A stretch of DNA of 64,000 nt, from NCBI RefSeq assembly GCF_000178855.1, contig NZ_ADVG01000003.1, forward strand, positions 496,001 through 560,000. The letters are read 5' to 3'. The notes beneath the pieces were generated by a model that had not been told where the DNA came from, made no database searches, and saw only the letters and a program-made list of their open reading frames with translations. Made by a program: the position numbers and the translations under genes. Below, piece by piece: positions 25,247 through 34,702 of this stretch; position 1 is the first letter of the stretch, and the number at the start of each line of letters is the position of its first letter. This DNA comes from Ktedonobacter racemifer DSM 44963 (lineage in GTDB: Bacteria > Chloroflexota > Ktedonobacteria > Ktedonobacterales > Ktedonobacteraceae).

Positions 25247-26392
25247 TCAAGGCTCGCGTTTGAGCGCCTCACCAGAGCCTATTGTGCACAATTGTTCGTC
25301 TGTTACCTTTGCCTCGCGCAGATCGGCCATCTCGAAGATTGCCAAGGTGAGCCTCGCCCCGCTGAGGTCAGCCTGGCGCAAGTTCGCGCCAATGAGGGTC
25401 GCCTTGCTAAGATTTGCCTCTGTCAGGTTGGCTCCCTCTATATTCGCCTCCGTGAGAGTCGTCTCCGTGAGGTTCGCGCCGCTGAGGTCGGCCCCTTGCA
25501 AATTCGCTCCATAGAAATACGCCTTCGAGAGGTCCGCGCCGCGCAGATTTGCTTGGCTGAGGTCAACGCCGCTGAGATAGGATCCTCGCATCTTTGCGCC
25601 AGCGAGTTGCGCATGTGAGAGATGTGCTTGCAGATCGGGATGGCGGGCGCTCCCTCTCTCGCCTTGAGAGCCAAGAGCGTCATGGCCTCCCTTCGCCTCC
25701 CCGAAGCTCGAATCACTTAGATCAGCACCCGTGAGATCGGTACCGCGCAAATCGGCCCCCCTCAGGTCGGCGCCCTTCAGCGTCGCGTGCGAGAGGTTAG
25801 CCCCGGAGAGGTCGGCGCGATAGAGGTTCACGCCGCTGAGGTCGGCCCCTTGCAAATTCGCCTCCCTGAAGTTCACACGCCTCAGATCCATCTGGGCTAA
25901 ATTGATCTGCGGCAGCACTATCTTCTGGAGATCAGCCCCGACCAGGGCCTTGCTTCCTTGCAGAGCATCGCCAATCAGGGTAGCGGGGAGGCCGTTGTGG
26001 ACGAAAAACTTCAACATGCTCAGCTGCTGATCGCCATTTAAGGTCTTCAGCACCTGGCCCAGCCGTTGCTGTGCGATCTGCGAGATCTCTGGATTGTCGG
26101 TGAGTAGCGTGAGGAAGTAGGTCTGGAAGACCAGCTCCTGCATCATCGCCATCCATTGCTTCCCGCTCTGATCCTGCGTGTACATTTGCCAGGAAGCCAG
26201 ACCCAGACTGAACAAAATGGCGAAGACCAGCGCGATGATAATTTGACTAGATGTATTCCCCCCGCTTATCAGATTGATGAGGAAGGCTATGACGGCAGCA
26301 AACAAACCAGAGAAAACAGCCAGCGTCGAGGGATGAGACACAACCTGGCTCATACGAAAAGAACGCTTCATGCCGTTCGCGACTCCTTCCAT
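25247..26392 (-). CDS. Membrane-anchored pentapeptide-repeat protein
   Basis: Product of 381 aa. Two hydrophobic segments at about 23-43 and 49-66 are followed by a helical linker (about 70-145). Two blocks of A(D/N)LxX pentapeptides at about 150-230 and 260-365 are split by a 30-residue Gly/His-rich insert. Each block would fold as a right-handed quadrilateral beta-helix. The two helices should place the repeat domain on one membrane face, most likely cytoplasmic. The role of such proteins is mostly unknown. GAGGTC precedes ATG 26392; ATG 26371 with AAGGAG is an alternative start. Confidence 0.8.
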   Translation of the reverse strand: MEGVANGMKRSFRMSQVVSHPSTLAVFSGLFAAVIAFLINLISGGNTSSQIIIALVFAILFSLGLASWQMYTQDQSGKQWMAMMQELVFQTYFLTLLTDNPEISQIAQQRLGQVLKTLNGDQQLSMLKFFVHNGLPATLIGDALQGSKALVGADLQKIVLPQINLAQMDLRRVNFREANLQGADLSGVNLYRADLSGANLSHATLKGADLRGADLRGTDLTGADLSDSSFGEAKGGHDALGSQGERGSARHPDLQAHLSHAQLAGAKMRGSYLSGVDLSQANLRGADLSKAYFYGANLQGADLSGANLTETTLTEANIEGANLTEANLSKATLIGANLRQADLSGARLTLAIFEMADLREAKVTDEQLCTIGSGEALKREP

Positions 26393-27093
26393 TCCGACCT
26401 CGAACCTTTTCTCTCAGTATAGCATCTCGTGGCGAAGCTCGAACACCACGCCGATTTTCTTCGAGTCAGCTTTTTGCCCATTAATACCAACCCGACGGTT
26501 ACAGTTTCCGTGGTAACTTTCATCGTTATCACACCCCCAACTAGCCCCGCTACTCTTTCCGCAAAGTGGTAACGGCAGCGAACACTTGCTAATCTGCCCT
26601 CCACAACGCCACGGCACCAACTCACGGCGACCAGACACAAGATATTCCGCACGCATGCGGAATATCTTGTGTCAACATCTCTGCCGATTACAAAAAGCGA
26701 TCATTTTTGGCCGGCATTTTGCTCATGCAGTCTAACACTGAAAGATTTTTTATGTCAAGCCTTTTTGGATTCACTACATACCTCTTTTTATCCTTATCCT
26801 TCCTTTACTCGTTAAGTTACCTTTCAAAGGGATATGAGGCAGCATTGTCTTCTCAGCACCCGGATAGCGCAACCAGCTCAAATCCAGTTATTTACAACTT
26901 CCAAGAGCAGTCCCACCCGATAGGAAGCGATTTTTCCAGACATCGCAGTGTCTAATTCCACCCTTCAGTGCGAATTTCCACTCCTCGGTGCAAAATCGAT
27001 CTAGCCTTCAGTTCATTTGCCAAGACAGTGAGCTTCTTGTATGCTTTTTGGAGATCTGCTACCTGAATTGAAATGGTTTGTACAATCTCCTCC
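26393..27093. other. Intergenic, no firm gene
   Basis: Holds the hairpin at 26634-26673 and an AT-rich stretch (26690-26960) with a hydrophobic plus-strand frame that lacks an SD. At 26954-27090 on the minus strand a 45-codon frame follows the HAAS-pentapeptide gene; see findings. Confidence 0.4.
26634..26673. terminator. 18-bp perfect hairpin with 4-nt loop
   Basis: Arms 26634-26651 and 26656-26673 are exact complements. It lies downstream of the PadR operon and upstream of the next minus-strand gene, so a terminator role is plausible. No T-tract follows. Confidence 0.5.
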
Positions 27094-27951
27094 TTATGAT
27101 AGAACAGTAACCTTCGACAAATCAGCTTCCATGCCTTTGAGCGCAGCATACGTTAACTTATCCATCATCGCGCCATCAAAGTGAATGGATTTAATGGGGT
27201 TAGACCAGAGAGACCCCGAACGGAAAGACACATTTTTGAGTGTCGCGCCCTGAAACGAAACGTCATTGGGTGCCGCCTGGTCAAACGTGACACCGAGAAA
27301 GGTCTGCCCATCAAATCGCTGTCCGCTCAGGTCGGAATAGTGGAAGTCCACGCCGAGAAAGGTACAGCGTTCAAAGGTCGTTTTTCGCAGGTCGGTCTTC
27401 GTTAAGTTGACATCAGTCAGCGTGACGCCGATAAATTGTGCTCCAACCAGCCCCGACTTGCTGAAGTTGGTGCGCACAAGGATGGATTCACGGAAGTTCG
27501 CGTCCACAAGGTCAAGAGTGGAGAAGTCACAATCGGTCAGATTGGCGCCAGCAAAATTGGCTTCACGGACATCACTGCCCCGAAACGAGCTCCCGGTTAC
27601 GTCTGCGCCCGTAAAGTCAGAGCCGCGCAACACACTCCCTTTAAAATTCCCTTTCTGCGCGATCACGCCCGCAAAGTCGCTCTGTGGCAGGTTGCTCGCA
27701 CTCAGGTTTATTGACACCTGCCGCTCCAGCGAGTGAGAGAGGTTGGCAACCTCCTGGACGGTTTGCTCAATGTCGCCGATACTCTCAATGGTCATGGTCA
27801 AGGCGGTTTCATCATCCTTGCCCTCGGCTTTGAGTTCACGGAACCGCTCCTGCACATCGGAGAGCAGATCAGCCTTTAATTCGGTCGCGCTTTTTCCACC
27901 ATCGTAGGGAGCAAAAACGCCGTTGACATAGTTGGTCAATTTCTCAGTCAT
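27094..27951 (-). CDS. HAAS-domain pentapeptide-repeat protein
   Basis: Product of 285 aa. Residues 1-70 resemble the HAAS / permease-prefix helical domain found beside PadR regulators (ELKADLLSDVQERF, then ELKAEGKDDETAL and ESIGDIEQTV). From about 78 on the chain is pentapeptide repeat (SDFAG, GNFKG, ANFAG, VDFHY), ending MDKLTYAALKGMEADLSKV. No membrane segment, so cytoplasmic. It starts 15 nt after padR and must be cotranscribed with it. HAAS domains are thought to link a PadR-sensed signal to an effector; here the effector would be the beta-helix. Its stop codon overlaps a perfect AAGGAGG. Confidence 0.85.
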   Translation of the reverse strand: MTEKLTNYVNGVFAPYDGGKSATELKADLLSDVQERFRELKAEGKDDETALTMTIESIGDIEQTVQEVANLSHSLERQVSINLSASNLPQSDFAGVIAQKGNFKGSVLRGSDFTGADVTGSSFRGSDVREANFAGANLTDCDFSTLDLVDANFRESILVRTNFSKSGLVGAQFIGVTLTDVNLTKTDLRKTTFERCTFLGVDFHYSDLSGQRFDGQTFLGVTFDQAAPNDVSFQGATLKNVSFRSGSLWSNPIKSIHFDGAMMDKLTYAALKGMEADLSKVTVLS

Positions 27952-27966
27952 AACATCACCTTTCCT

Positions 27967-28296
27967 TTACAAGAGGTTATCCAGTACGCGCTTCGCGTAC
28001 TCCCAGTTGCGTTTGTTGCGATCGTACGTAGCTTTCCCTTTTTCAGTCATCCTAAAGTATTTCCGCCTGCCGCCTTGCGATTCATCGCCCCAATACCATT
28101 CGATATCCCCGTCCACTTCAAGCCGCCGGACGCTGGAGTACATGGTGGCTTCCTTTAATTCATAGTCACCACCCGAGCGCTCAGCAAGCAGCTTGACAAT
28201 CTCGTAGCCGTAGCGGTCAGCTTCCGATACGAGCCGTAACATCATCGTATCGGTATGTCCGCGCAGCAGATCGGAGGTCAGTTTGCTTTCACTCAT
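27967..28296 (-). CDS. PadR-family transcriptional regulator
   Basis: Product of 109 aa, the normal length of the small PadR subfamily. It has an N-terminal winged helix with LRLVSEADRYGYEIVKLL and the wing ATMYSSVRRLEVDGDIEWYWG, then GGRRKYFRMTEKGKATYD and a short C-terminal helix for dimerisation. First gene of an operon with the HAAS-pentapeptide gene. The dyad-rich promoter just upstream strongly suggests autorepression. Confidence 0.92.
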   Translation of the reverse strand: MSESKLTSDLLRGHTDTMMLRLVSEADRYGYEIVKLLAERSGGDYELKEATMYSSVRRLEVDGDIEWYWGDESQGGRRKYFRMTEKGKATYDRNKRNWEYAKRVLDNLL

Positions 28297-28309
28297 CTCA
28301 TCACCTCGT

Positions 28310-28358
28310 ATTGGGAATATACATCATAGTACAATGTTTGTCAAGGTACTATCCCAAT
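28310..28358 (-). promoter_or_regulatory. padR operon promoter with nested operator dyads
   Basis: On the minus strand TTGACA (28344-28339) and TATATT (28321-28316) are 17 bp apart. Two nested inverted repeats surround the boxes. ATTGGGA/TCCCAAT has arms at 28310-28316 and 28352-28358. ATAGTAC/GTACTAT has arms at 28326-28332 and 28346-28352. Both pairs share one centre within about 5 bp, as expected for the autoregulatory site of a dimeric PadR protein. Confidence 0.7.
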
Positions 28359-28629
28359 GATGATACTTTGCTTGATAAATAAGCTCTCTGTTCTGTATTT
28401 GACCTCCCTGGATTCGTATGGGAGAGGACAAGGCCAAAGACCGGTTGGGAAAACGAGCGCCACTTTGCGGCTTCCGGTTCTGGCAAGACCTCCGTCACGG
28501 GAGCCTTGGTTCCCATGACGCTGGGACGCTCTGGCTCATCATCGCTGATCATGAAGCATGACCCATCTTGGAGAGAGAAACAGCAGCTCATTTTTGAGCA
28601 GAAAGAGGGATAGATGCTTGCCTTGCCCG

Positions 28630-30237
28630 CTACTCTGCCCCTGAATAGTCCGTAAGCAAATGACAAAAACGAACCTGTTCATTGCGCGGTGAGGTGGGGA
28701 TCACATAGCGGATCTCCACCTCATCCATTGTGACGACCACACGGTCGACGAGCAATTCTACCAACTGCCGTTTCTGCTCAAAGGTGGCCTGAGAGAGGCC
28801 GCGATTCATACGTTGACAAAATTCGTTGATCGAACCAGTGATGCTGGCTAATTCCATGTGCTGCTGGACACTCGCTTCAATCTGGCTCGCCTGCATCTCC
28901 ACTGCCACCAGTCGCTGTTCTACGTCCTGCCGCCGCCGTTTGTATTCTCCTAGAGGAAATGCATCGGCAAGATAGGCCTCAGTCAGTCGTTCCAATTGCC
29001 CGCACAGCGTGTTACGTGCTTTGCGGACCTGTGTCCGGCGAGCTTGAAGTTCTTGCGGAAGCCAAGCGCCCGCTTGTGCTCGCTGCAACGCCTGCTCAAT
29101 AACTACTGGATGTTGCAGCACCTCACAGAGGTCCTGCCAGACAAGTGTATCCAACTGCTCAACTGGAATGAAACGTGCATGACAGCATTCCTCTCGTCGA
29201 GAACGGATGGGCCCCTGCTTTCCTCGGCAGACATAGTAGGCATGTCCAGAACTCGTCCGAGCCAAACAGGAAAGGTGACACAGACCACAACTGACCAAGG
29301 CACGCAACAGGTACTGATGAGAGGTATTGTTCCGACGGGCAAAGTGCAAATTGTCTGCCAGTTTTGCCTGGACCCAATCAAATTGCTCCTGTGAAACGAT
29401 AGCTGGCACTTGTCCCACCACAATCCACTCCTGAGAGGGCGTCTCTTGTGTACTGGATCGACGCCCAATAGGTTGCAAAGGGGAAAAACGACGATGTTTC
29501 GCGACAACACGTTCTCGACCAGCATACACGGTTCCGGCGTAGACCGGATTCCTCAACATGTCACGTAAGGTCGTCAGGCTCCAATACGACTTTCCATTGG
29601 GGGTTGGAATCCCTAGCTGATGTAAGTGCTTGGCGAGTTGCTCCAAGCCATGCCCTTCTTCCAGATAATACGCGAAGATTTCTGCCACATGGATCGCTTC
29701 AGGTTCTTGAAGGCGGACTCCTGATGGATCCCGTGGATGATCAGGATCTAAGCGATACCCATAAGGGGGGCGACTCCAGGGAAGCATCGTCCCTGCTCGA
29801 AATTTTTGCAGACGACCTCGACGCATCCGTTCAGCAATGAGGGTACGTTCATATTCGGCTACCGCTCCTCGGATTTGCAACAATAACTGATCATGAGGAT
29901 CCTGACTCATGGGATGCTCCACAAATTCCACCTGACAGCCTCCTCGCTCCAATTCCTCAACGAGGAGGACTTGATGCACATATTTGCGGGCGAGACGATC
30001 GGGCGCTGTGATGAGAACCCGATCAAAAATTGCTCTTCCCACCTGATCTCGTAACCGATCTAACCCTGGTCGTTTGAGACTGGCTCCACTGTAGCCATCA
30101 TCCCGAAAAATCTGGACGTCTTCCCAGAACCAGTTCTTACACTGGCAGTATATCTGTAATCGTTCCAATTGCTGCTCGATGGTCTGTGTCTGAACTTGAC
30201 GCTGACCCGAGACACGAACATATGCTGCGATGTTCAT
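28630..30237 (-). CDS. Large serine recombinase
   Basis: Product of 535 aa. The N-terminal resolvase domain has MNIAAYVRVSGQRQVQTQT with the catalytic Ser at about 10, DRLARKYVHQVLLVEEL and AEYERTLIAERMRRG. A recombinase domain (about 170-260), a zinc ribbon (CGLCHL...CC) and a long coiled coil (about 375-470) follow. The family performs site-specific integration/excision of phages and ICEs or mobilises Tn4451-type elements. ATG 30237 has AGGAGG 6 nt upstream, much better than in-frame starts further up. No att pair was recognised. Confidence 0.9.
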   Translation of the reverse strand: MNIAAYVRVSGQRQVQTQTIEQQLERLQIYCQCKNWFWEDVQIFRDDGYSGASLKRPGLDRLRDQVGRAIFDRVLITAPDRLARKYVHQVLLVEELERGGCQVEFVEHPMSQDPHDQLLLQIRGAVAEYERTLIAERMRRGRLQKFRAGTMLPWSRPPYGYRLDPDHPRDPSGVRLQEPEAIHVAEIFAYYLEEGHGLEQLAKHLHQLGIPTPNGKSYWSLTTLRDMLRNPVYAGTVYAGRERVVAKHRRFSPLQPIGRRSSTQETPSQEWIVVGQVPAIVSQEQFDWVQAKLADNLHFARRNNTSHQYLLRALVSCGLCHLSCLARTSSGHAYYVCRGKQGPIRSRREECCHARFIPVEQLDTLVWQDLCEVLQHPVVIEQALQRAQAGAWLPQELQARRTQVRKARNTLCGQLERLTEAYLADAFPLGEYKRRRQDVEQRLVAVEMQASQIEASVQQHMELASITGSINEFCQRMNRGLSQATFEQKRQLVELLVDRVVVTMDEVEIRYVIPTSPRNEQVRFCHLLTDYSGAE

Positions 30238-30376
30238 CGATTTCCTCCTGACTGACTGGCCCCTGTTGCGGGGCATTCGTCCATCGCAGAAGGCATTGGT
30301 AGGCCTGATCCCAGCGGGAGAGGGCATGAATATGCTCAACTCCTTGCCGACGGCACTTCCAGTGGCGTTGCTTCAT
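30137..30376 (-). CDS. Small basic protein overlapping the recombinase start
   Basis: A 79-aa frame from ATG 30376 with a strong SD (GGAGGGG, 5-nt spacing) overlaps the recombinase by 101 nt in another frame. The first 50 residues (MKQRHWKCRRQGVEH, then SRWDQAYQCLLRW) look protein-like: basic, Trp/Cys-containing, helical. Position and SD suggest translational coupling, perhaps a recombination accessory factor; no family recognised. Confidence 0.4.
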   Translation of the reverse strand: MKQRHWKCRRQGVEHIHALSRWDQAYQCLLRWTNAPQQGPVSQEEIDEHRSICSCLGSASSSDTDHRAAIGTITDILPV

Positions 30377-31145
30377 CAGTCCCCTCCACGACGCTAACCA
30401 ATGATTTCTTTCTCTGTTGAGAAGATACGAGGAGGGAACAAAGAACGTTCTATCATGGGTGATGTGCCAAGCGCCAATGAGAAAGATGAAGCTGAGTATG
30501 ACGGCTCATACAGAATTTGTCATTTGCTATCATACCATTTGGTGACAGCTTATGTAGCGCTACCCCGAATAGGCATCAATCTGGTTTTGAGCGCTGTCTG
30601 TCAGGTTGTCATAGGAAATGGTCTTTTCTTTTTGTGCGTCCATTCTTGTGCCTTCCTGTGGTGGCGAGGCGTGATGCACTCGTTAGCTTGAACTCTGTTT
30701 ACGGTCTCTTTGGTTGCCGAACTCGGCAGCGGAGAAATGAACGCTACTCCGTTTCTCCTTTGGGCTGTACAAGCGAGCGAGGGAGGAATGCTAGCACGCC
30801 TTGACGCAGGGTATCGAGCATGGTGGCCGTTGCTCTACCACGATCGCCAGCGTTTCTTGATCGGCAGAGAGAATATCCTCGCTGAACAGTTGTAATGGAT
30901 ACTCACTCTGGGTGTTTTCCTCCTCGCAACGTGCTTTCGCTCTGGGCCGTATAGGAAAAAAAGTGAGTGCGTTGATCTGCCCGATAAACTATGCGTGCCC
31001 CGCCAGGCGGTATTGTAGTGTCTCCCTAGTATGTATCTCCTTTTTGTGTACCTTGACAACTTTAACCAATGAAATAGAGCATACCCGCAGGAATTTCGCG
31101 AGAAATGGTTCTATTTGGGGAGAACAGTGTCAAAAAATAAAAGCT
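30377..31145. other. No gene recognised
   Basis: Several short frames on both strands, none with an SD and protein-like composition together. No large dyad seen. Confidence 0.4.
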
Positions 31146-32318
31146 TTACGGCATACCTACAGATTCCTCTGCATGAAAAGGAATACGCACAAAAAAAGTT
31201 GTGCCCTTCCCTTCCACAGACTCTACCCAGATGTGTCCATGATGCTTCTCAACAATTTCTTGGCTCATAGTAAGGCCAATCCCCCGTCCTGTTCGAAAGG
31301 CATTTTCCGCGAAAGACGTACGATAAAATGGCTCAAAAATCCTCTCCTGTTGCTCATGAGAAAGTTCAGGCCCTTCATTGTGAACCTGAAACAATACGCT
31401 TGTCTGATCTGCACTGACACGGACGCGAATGACCGTATGCTCTAGAGAATAGTGAACGGCGTTCTCCACGAGATTGATAATGGCCTGGGAAAGCCGTTCG
31501 CAATCCGCCTGAAGGATGAGCGGCTGCTCAGAAAACTGATACTCTATCTGCCGTCCCGACAACGCCTGCTGATCCTCGACCACTTCACGGCAGAGCTTCT
31601 CGAAATCACACGAGGTAGGCCGCAGGGGAATCTCGCCAGAACGCAAACGACTGAGTTCAAGCAAATCCTCAACGAAGGCGCGCAGATACATCGCTCGCGC
31701 TTCCACCTTTTCGAAACTTCTCTGGCAATCGGTCGTAGTACTTCCCGCCTTATGCAGGCGACGTAAGGCGAGTTGTGTCTCCCCAAGAATAGTCGTCAGA
31801 GGCGTTCGCAATTCGTGCGCTGCGCGGATCATAAAATAGTCCTTGAGCTGGTTGGCTCGCTCAAGTTCCTGGTTCATGATGCTCAGTTCATCAGCACGCT
31901 TTTGTACGAGCCGATGTGCGCTTTGGTGCTGTCCCGTGATGACAGCTATAAGGAGGCCAGCAAGAGCAAAAGGAAGCAGTCTGAAGAGAATCGTCCAACT
32001 GAGCGGTGGAACGCTCGGCTCATGGGGTGACCTGGATACAAAGTAGCTGAAAGCCACACAGCCCAGCAGCCAGGCCAACAAACCGGGGCCAATTCCCCAG
32101 AAAAGGGACGCCAGAAGGATGGCGAGCAGTAAAGAGGAAACAGGAAAATAGAAAGACGGAACAAGCCAATGGCTCAGTAGTATCGCCCCGACACCAGCGG
32201 CGATACACAAGCAAGCCGCTATATACCCGACGACAGGGTGTTGCCATCGGGAGACAGGAGTTGAAAGAGCACTTCTACCAGACCAAAAATACTGGATGGC
32301 TTCTCTCACCAGCTTCAT
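31146..32318 (-). CDS. Membrane sensor histidine kinase (DUF4118 / KdpD-like sensor)
   Basis: Product of 390 aa from ATG 32318 (AAGGAG close upstream; a GTG at 32345 is the alternative). Four hydrophobic helices at about 30-125 with the DUF4118 pattern (GYIAACLCIAAGVGA, LLLAILLASLFWGIGPGLLA) precede a linker coiled coil. DHp phospho-His is in RAAHELRTPLT (about 175). The ATPase domain has NLVENAVHYS, EGPELSHEQQERIFEPFYR, GRGIGLTMSQEIV and a final GKGTTFFVRIP. DUF4118 is the four-helix membrane part of KdpD. No response regulator adjoins, so the partner is elsewhere. Confidence 0.88.
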   Translation of the reverse strand: MKLVREAIQYFWSGRSALSTPVSRWQHPVVGYIAACLCIAAGVGAILLSHWLVPSFYFPVSSLLLAILLASLFWGIGPGLLAWLLGCVAFSYFVSRSPHEPSVPPLSWTILFRLLPFALAGLLIAVITGQHQSAHRLVQKRADELSIMNQELERANQLKDYFMIRAAHELRTPLTTILGETQLALRRLHKAGSTTTDCQRSFEKVEARAMYLRAFVEDLLELSRLRSGEIPLRPTSCDFEKLCREVVEDQQALSGRQIEYQFSEQPLILQADCERLSQAIINLVENAVHYSLEHTVIRVRVSADQTSVLFQVHNEGPELSHEQQERIFEPFYRTSFAENAFRTGRGIGLTMSQEIVEKHHGHIWVESVEGKGTTFFVRIPFHAEESVGMP

Positions 32319-32504
32319 GGAACTCCTTTTCTTGTGGTCCCTCACTGTACTCGTTGTGATCTTTTCTCGGAAATATCTTTACGCTTATAACACATTTGGG
32401 AAGGAAGGAAGGTGTCAGTATCATTATGGGGCTCTCGAAAACTAAATTGTTGTGGAAGAAAAATAAAGTCATCCTCTAAGTAGCTCTTTCTTGAGCTCGT
32501 ATGC

Positions 32505-32690
32505 ATGAGCATGGCTACCTTCCCAAGACAGCCAAAAGTCTTGTCGGCGACGGCCTGCGAGCAGGCGGGCCGCTGGTTCGTCAGTCTCCAGGTGGAAGAA
32601 GAAGTTGCCGATCTCATCAAGGCCGCGGGTCCCGTGATCGGCATTGATTTGGGCATCAAGGCACTGGTGAAAGGAAATGCAGGAGCCTGA
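32505..32690 (+). pseudogene. TnpB (IS605 OrfB) fragment around RuvC-I
   Basis: About 60 codons read AGRWFVSLQVEEEV and AAGPVIGIDLGIKALVKG, the typical TnpB strand pair leading to the RuvC-I Asp. Both ends are lost. It abuts a glycosyltransferase remnant on the other strand. Confidence 0.65.
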
Positions 32691-32696
32691 GAACGT

Positions 32697-33034
32697 GATG
32701 CGATGAGAGGGCCAACAAATTTAAAATGACGTTCGTCGAAGGAGTCGGCGTCAAGTTGAAATTCCCTGGACGTATAGACAAGTGTCAGATCTCCGTAGTT
32801 GTGAAATACCGTCAAGAGGTTTTGAGGCGGTTTGACGTGATAGCGCTTGTACAGGATGGCAAGCAATAACAAACATCGTCGAAGATACTCATATTCCTGC
32901 ATTGGCGTTTGGCTGACGTTCTCGCGAGTGGATACGAGTATTTGGTGAAGGATGTGTTGATTGACGGCCATCGTCGAGAGCGAGGCGATGGCTGGCAGAT
33001 GAAGAAGCTGCGCAAGGCTCCGTCCGCGCATCAT
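32697..33034 (-). pseudogene. MGT-family glycosyltransferase remnant
   Basis: Minus-strand frame reads HLPAIASLSTMAVNQH, then a helical stretch and GDLTLVYTSREFQLDADSFD followed by ERHFKFVGPLI. The pattern IVYTSREFQP...FD...FVGP is diagnostic of macrolide-type UDP-glycosyltransferases, at the junction between their two domains. The N-terminal and whole C-terminal (nucleotide-sugar) parts are missing, and the frame runs on into unrelated sequence from the TnpB scrap. Confidence 0.55.
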
Positions 33035-33382
33035 TTCAGCGCCCCCTGTTCAGGAGCACGTGGTGGTGGACGAGTGGCTTTAGCTGTGATGGCGCATGCG
33101 CCATCCCCTGCTCTATACAGGGACAGGCACACCGACCTCTACCACCAAACTTCCCGGGAAACTGAGGGTGGTCACCGACTACCTGGGGCGCAAAATGGTC
33201 TTCTACCAGAGCTATCCCCTCTACACCTGGGCAAAACATGCCCCTGCTCCCAACGACTGATACTTCCTCGCGCTGCCCCAACCTGCTTAGCCAAATCCTC
33301 CTGGCTCCAATTGCGAAGACGACGCTCTCATCGAAGAACGTTTGGATGCTCTCCAGGCAGCCTTGTCACTTCCTCAGCTCCA
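33035..33382. other. Remnant-like sequence, unidentified
   Basis: A plus-strand frame contains KLPGKLRVVTDYLGRKMVFYQSYPLYTW followed by stops. It looks like a decayed gene, possibly a transposase, that I cannot name. Confidence 0.3.
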
Positions 33383-34420
33383 TCAGGAGAGAATATCCAC
33401 TCCACGTTTCTTGAGATGCATACCTAGTTCCTCGGCATAGGCAAAGAGAGCGGGACCTCCACCCGAATGGAGCAAAAGAATGGTATGCTCAGCTGACCAG
33501 CGTCCAGCGGCTTGATGAGCCAGAAAACCTGTCATCATTTTACCTGAGTAGACTGGATCAAGGAGAATGCCCTCTGTTCGCCCCATCAGCATAATAGCAT
33601 CTAAGCAGTCTTCCGTAGGATCGCCATATTCGCGACCGATGAATTCATCGTGAATCTCGAACACACCACGTGGGCCCCCTGGATCACGATCAAGCAAAGA
33701 GCAAAGAGCCTTCCACCACGTTTCTAGCTGTTCATAACAGGATGCCCGCTTTTGATTGACGCTGATGCCAATGAGAGGACAGGTGATTCCTTGTTCCCGC
33801 AGAGACAGAAGTAAGGCAGTAAAGATTCCACCCGTTCCAAATGGCGTATAGATTGCATCTACCTGGAGATCTTGTTCTCTCATCTGGCGAGCGATCTCTA
33901 GTCCACAACGGACATAGCCCAGACTGCTTTGTGGGGTTGTCCCACTGACAGGGATTACATATGGCTTTCTCCCCTGGGCAAGCAATGACTGGTAGACGTT
34001 CTGAACATGTGGCTTCAGATCCCAGTGACTGGATGTCTCAACGAGATGGACCTGGGCTCCCATCAAGTAGACTGTCAGGAGATTGCCCTGCAACTGTTGG
34101 TACTGATCACGGCTCAAAATCACTACACAGTCCATTCCGACCTTGCGTGCTGCCGCGGTCGTTAACCGCGCATGGTTGCTTTGTGAGCTGCCACAGGTCA
34201 CAAGGGTGTCAGCGCCTTGCGCTAGTGCACGTGCCACTTCATATTCCAATTTGCGTGGCTTGTCTCCCCCAAACGTGAGATCGGTCAAATCATCCCGTTT
34301 GATGAAGAGACGCGGACCAAGCTTTGCACTTAGCGATGGTAATGCTTGCAGTGGCGTGGGCAAACGCGTCAGAGAAATCCGGGGATAGCGCTCCAGGTCC
34401 TCTTCAAGAGATCGGTTCAT
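33383..34420 (-). CDS. PLP enzyme of the D-cysteine desulfhydrase / ACC deaminase family
   Basis: Product of 345 aa, fold-type II. The PLP Lys is in GGDKPRKLEYE (about 54), with TCGSSQSNHARLTAAAARKVG-type substrate-binding loop (about 76), the phosphate-binding FGTGGIFTALL (about 195) and a final HSGGGPALFAY. By family it deaminates D-cysteine to pyruvate, H2S and ammonia, or opens aminocyclopropane carboxylate; the sequence alone does not separate them. It starts at ATG 34420 and stands alone. Minor substitutions aside it looks intact. Confidence 0.88.
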   Translation of the reverse strand: MNRSLEEDLERYPRISLTRLPTPLQALPSLSAKLGPRLFIKRDDLTDLTFGGDKPRKLEYEVARALAQGADTLVTCGSSQSNHARLTTAAARKVGMDCVVILSRDQYQQLQGNLLTVYLMGAQVHLVETSSHWDLKPHVQNVYQSLLAQGRKPYVIPVSGTTPQSSLGYVRCGLEIARQMREQDLQVDAIYTPFGTGGIFTALLLSLREQGITCPLIGISVNQKRASCYEQLETWWKALCSLLDRDPGGPRGVFEIHDEFIGREYGDPTEDCLDAIMLMGRTEGILLDPVYSGKMMTGFLAHQAAGRWSAEHTILLLHSGGGPALFAYAEELGMHLKKRGVDILS

Positions 34421-34702
34421 ATTTTTCTCCTGTTCTTTCCGTTCTTTGCTGTAGGTTTACTTTCCGGTGCGACAAAACGCACATCCAATCGCGACTCCCT
34501 CCACACCATCAATACGAGCGATGTACGCCTGGTTTCCTCATATATTACTCCATTCCCTCCCCCTCTCCTCTCCCATCCTCTTCTATGACCACAGAAAATG
34601 CAGCCGCACGACAAGCAGTTCGCGCTCTTGGCAGCACTCCCCTCCCTCACCAGAGTGTAATTGTCCCACTAAACCAGGTCAATAACACCATGCAGTCTCG
34701 AA

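Noticed and set aside
25247..26392. Pentapeptide DNA repeats mistaken for a CRISPR-like or tandem repeat array
   Set aside because: The 15-nt periodicity encodes A(D/N)LxX repeats and varies in sequence; no spacer-repeat structure.
32342..33034. 230-codon minus-strand frame read as one protein
   Set aside because: Only about 32697-33034 resembles a glycosyltransferase; the remainder is antisense to a TnpB fragment and to the kinase promoter region.
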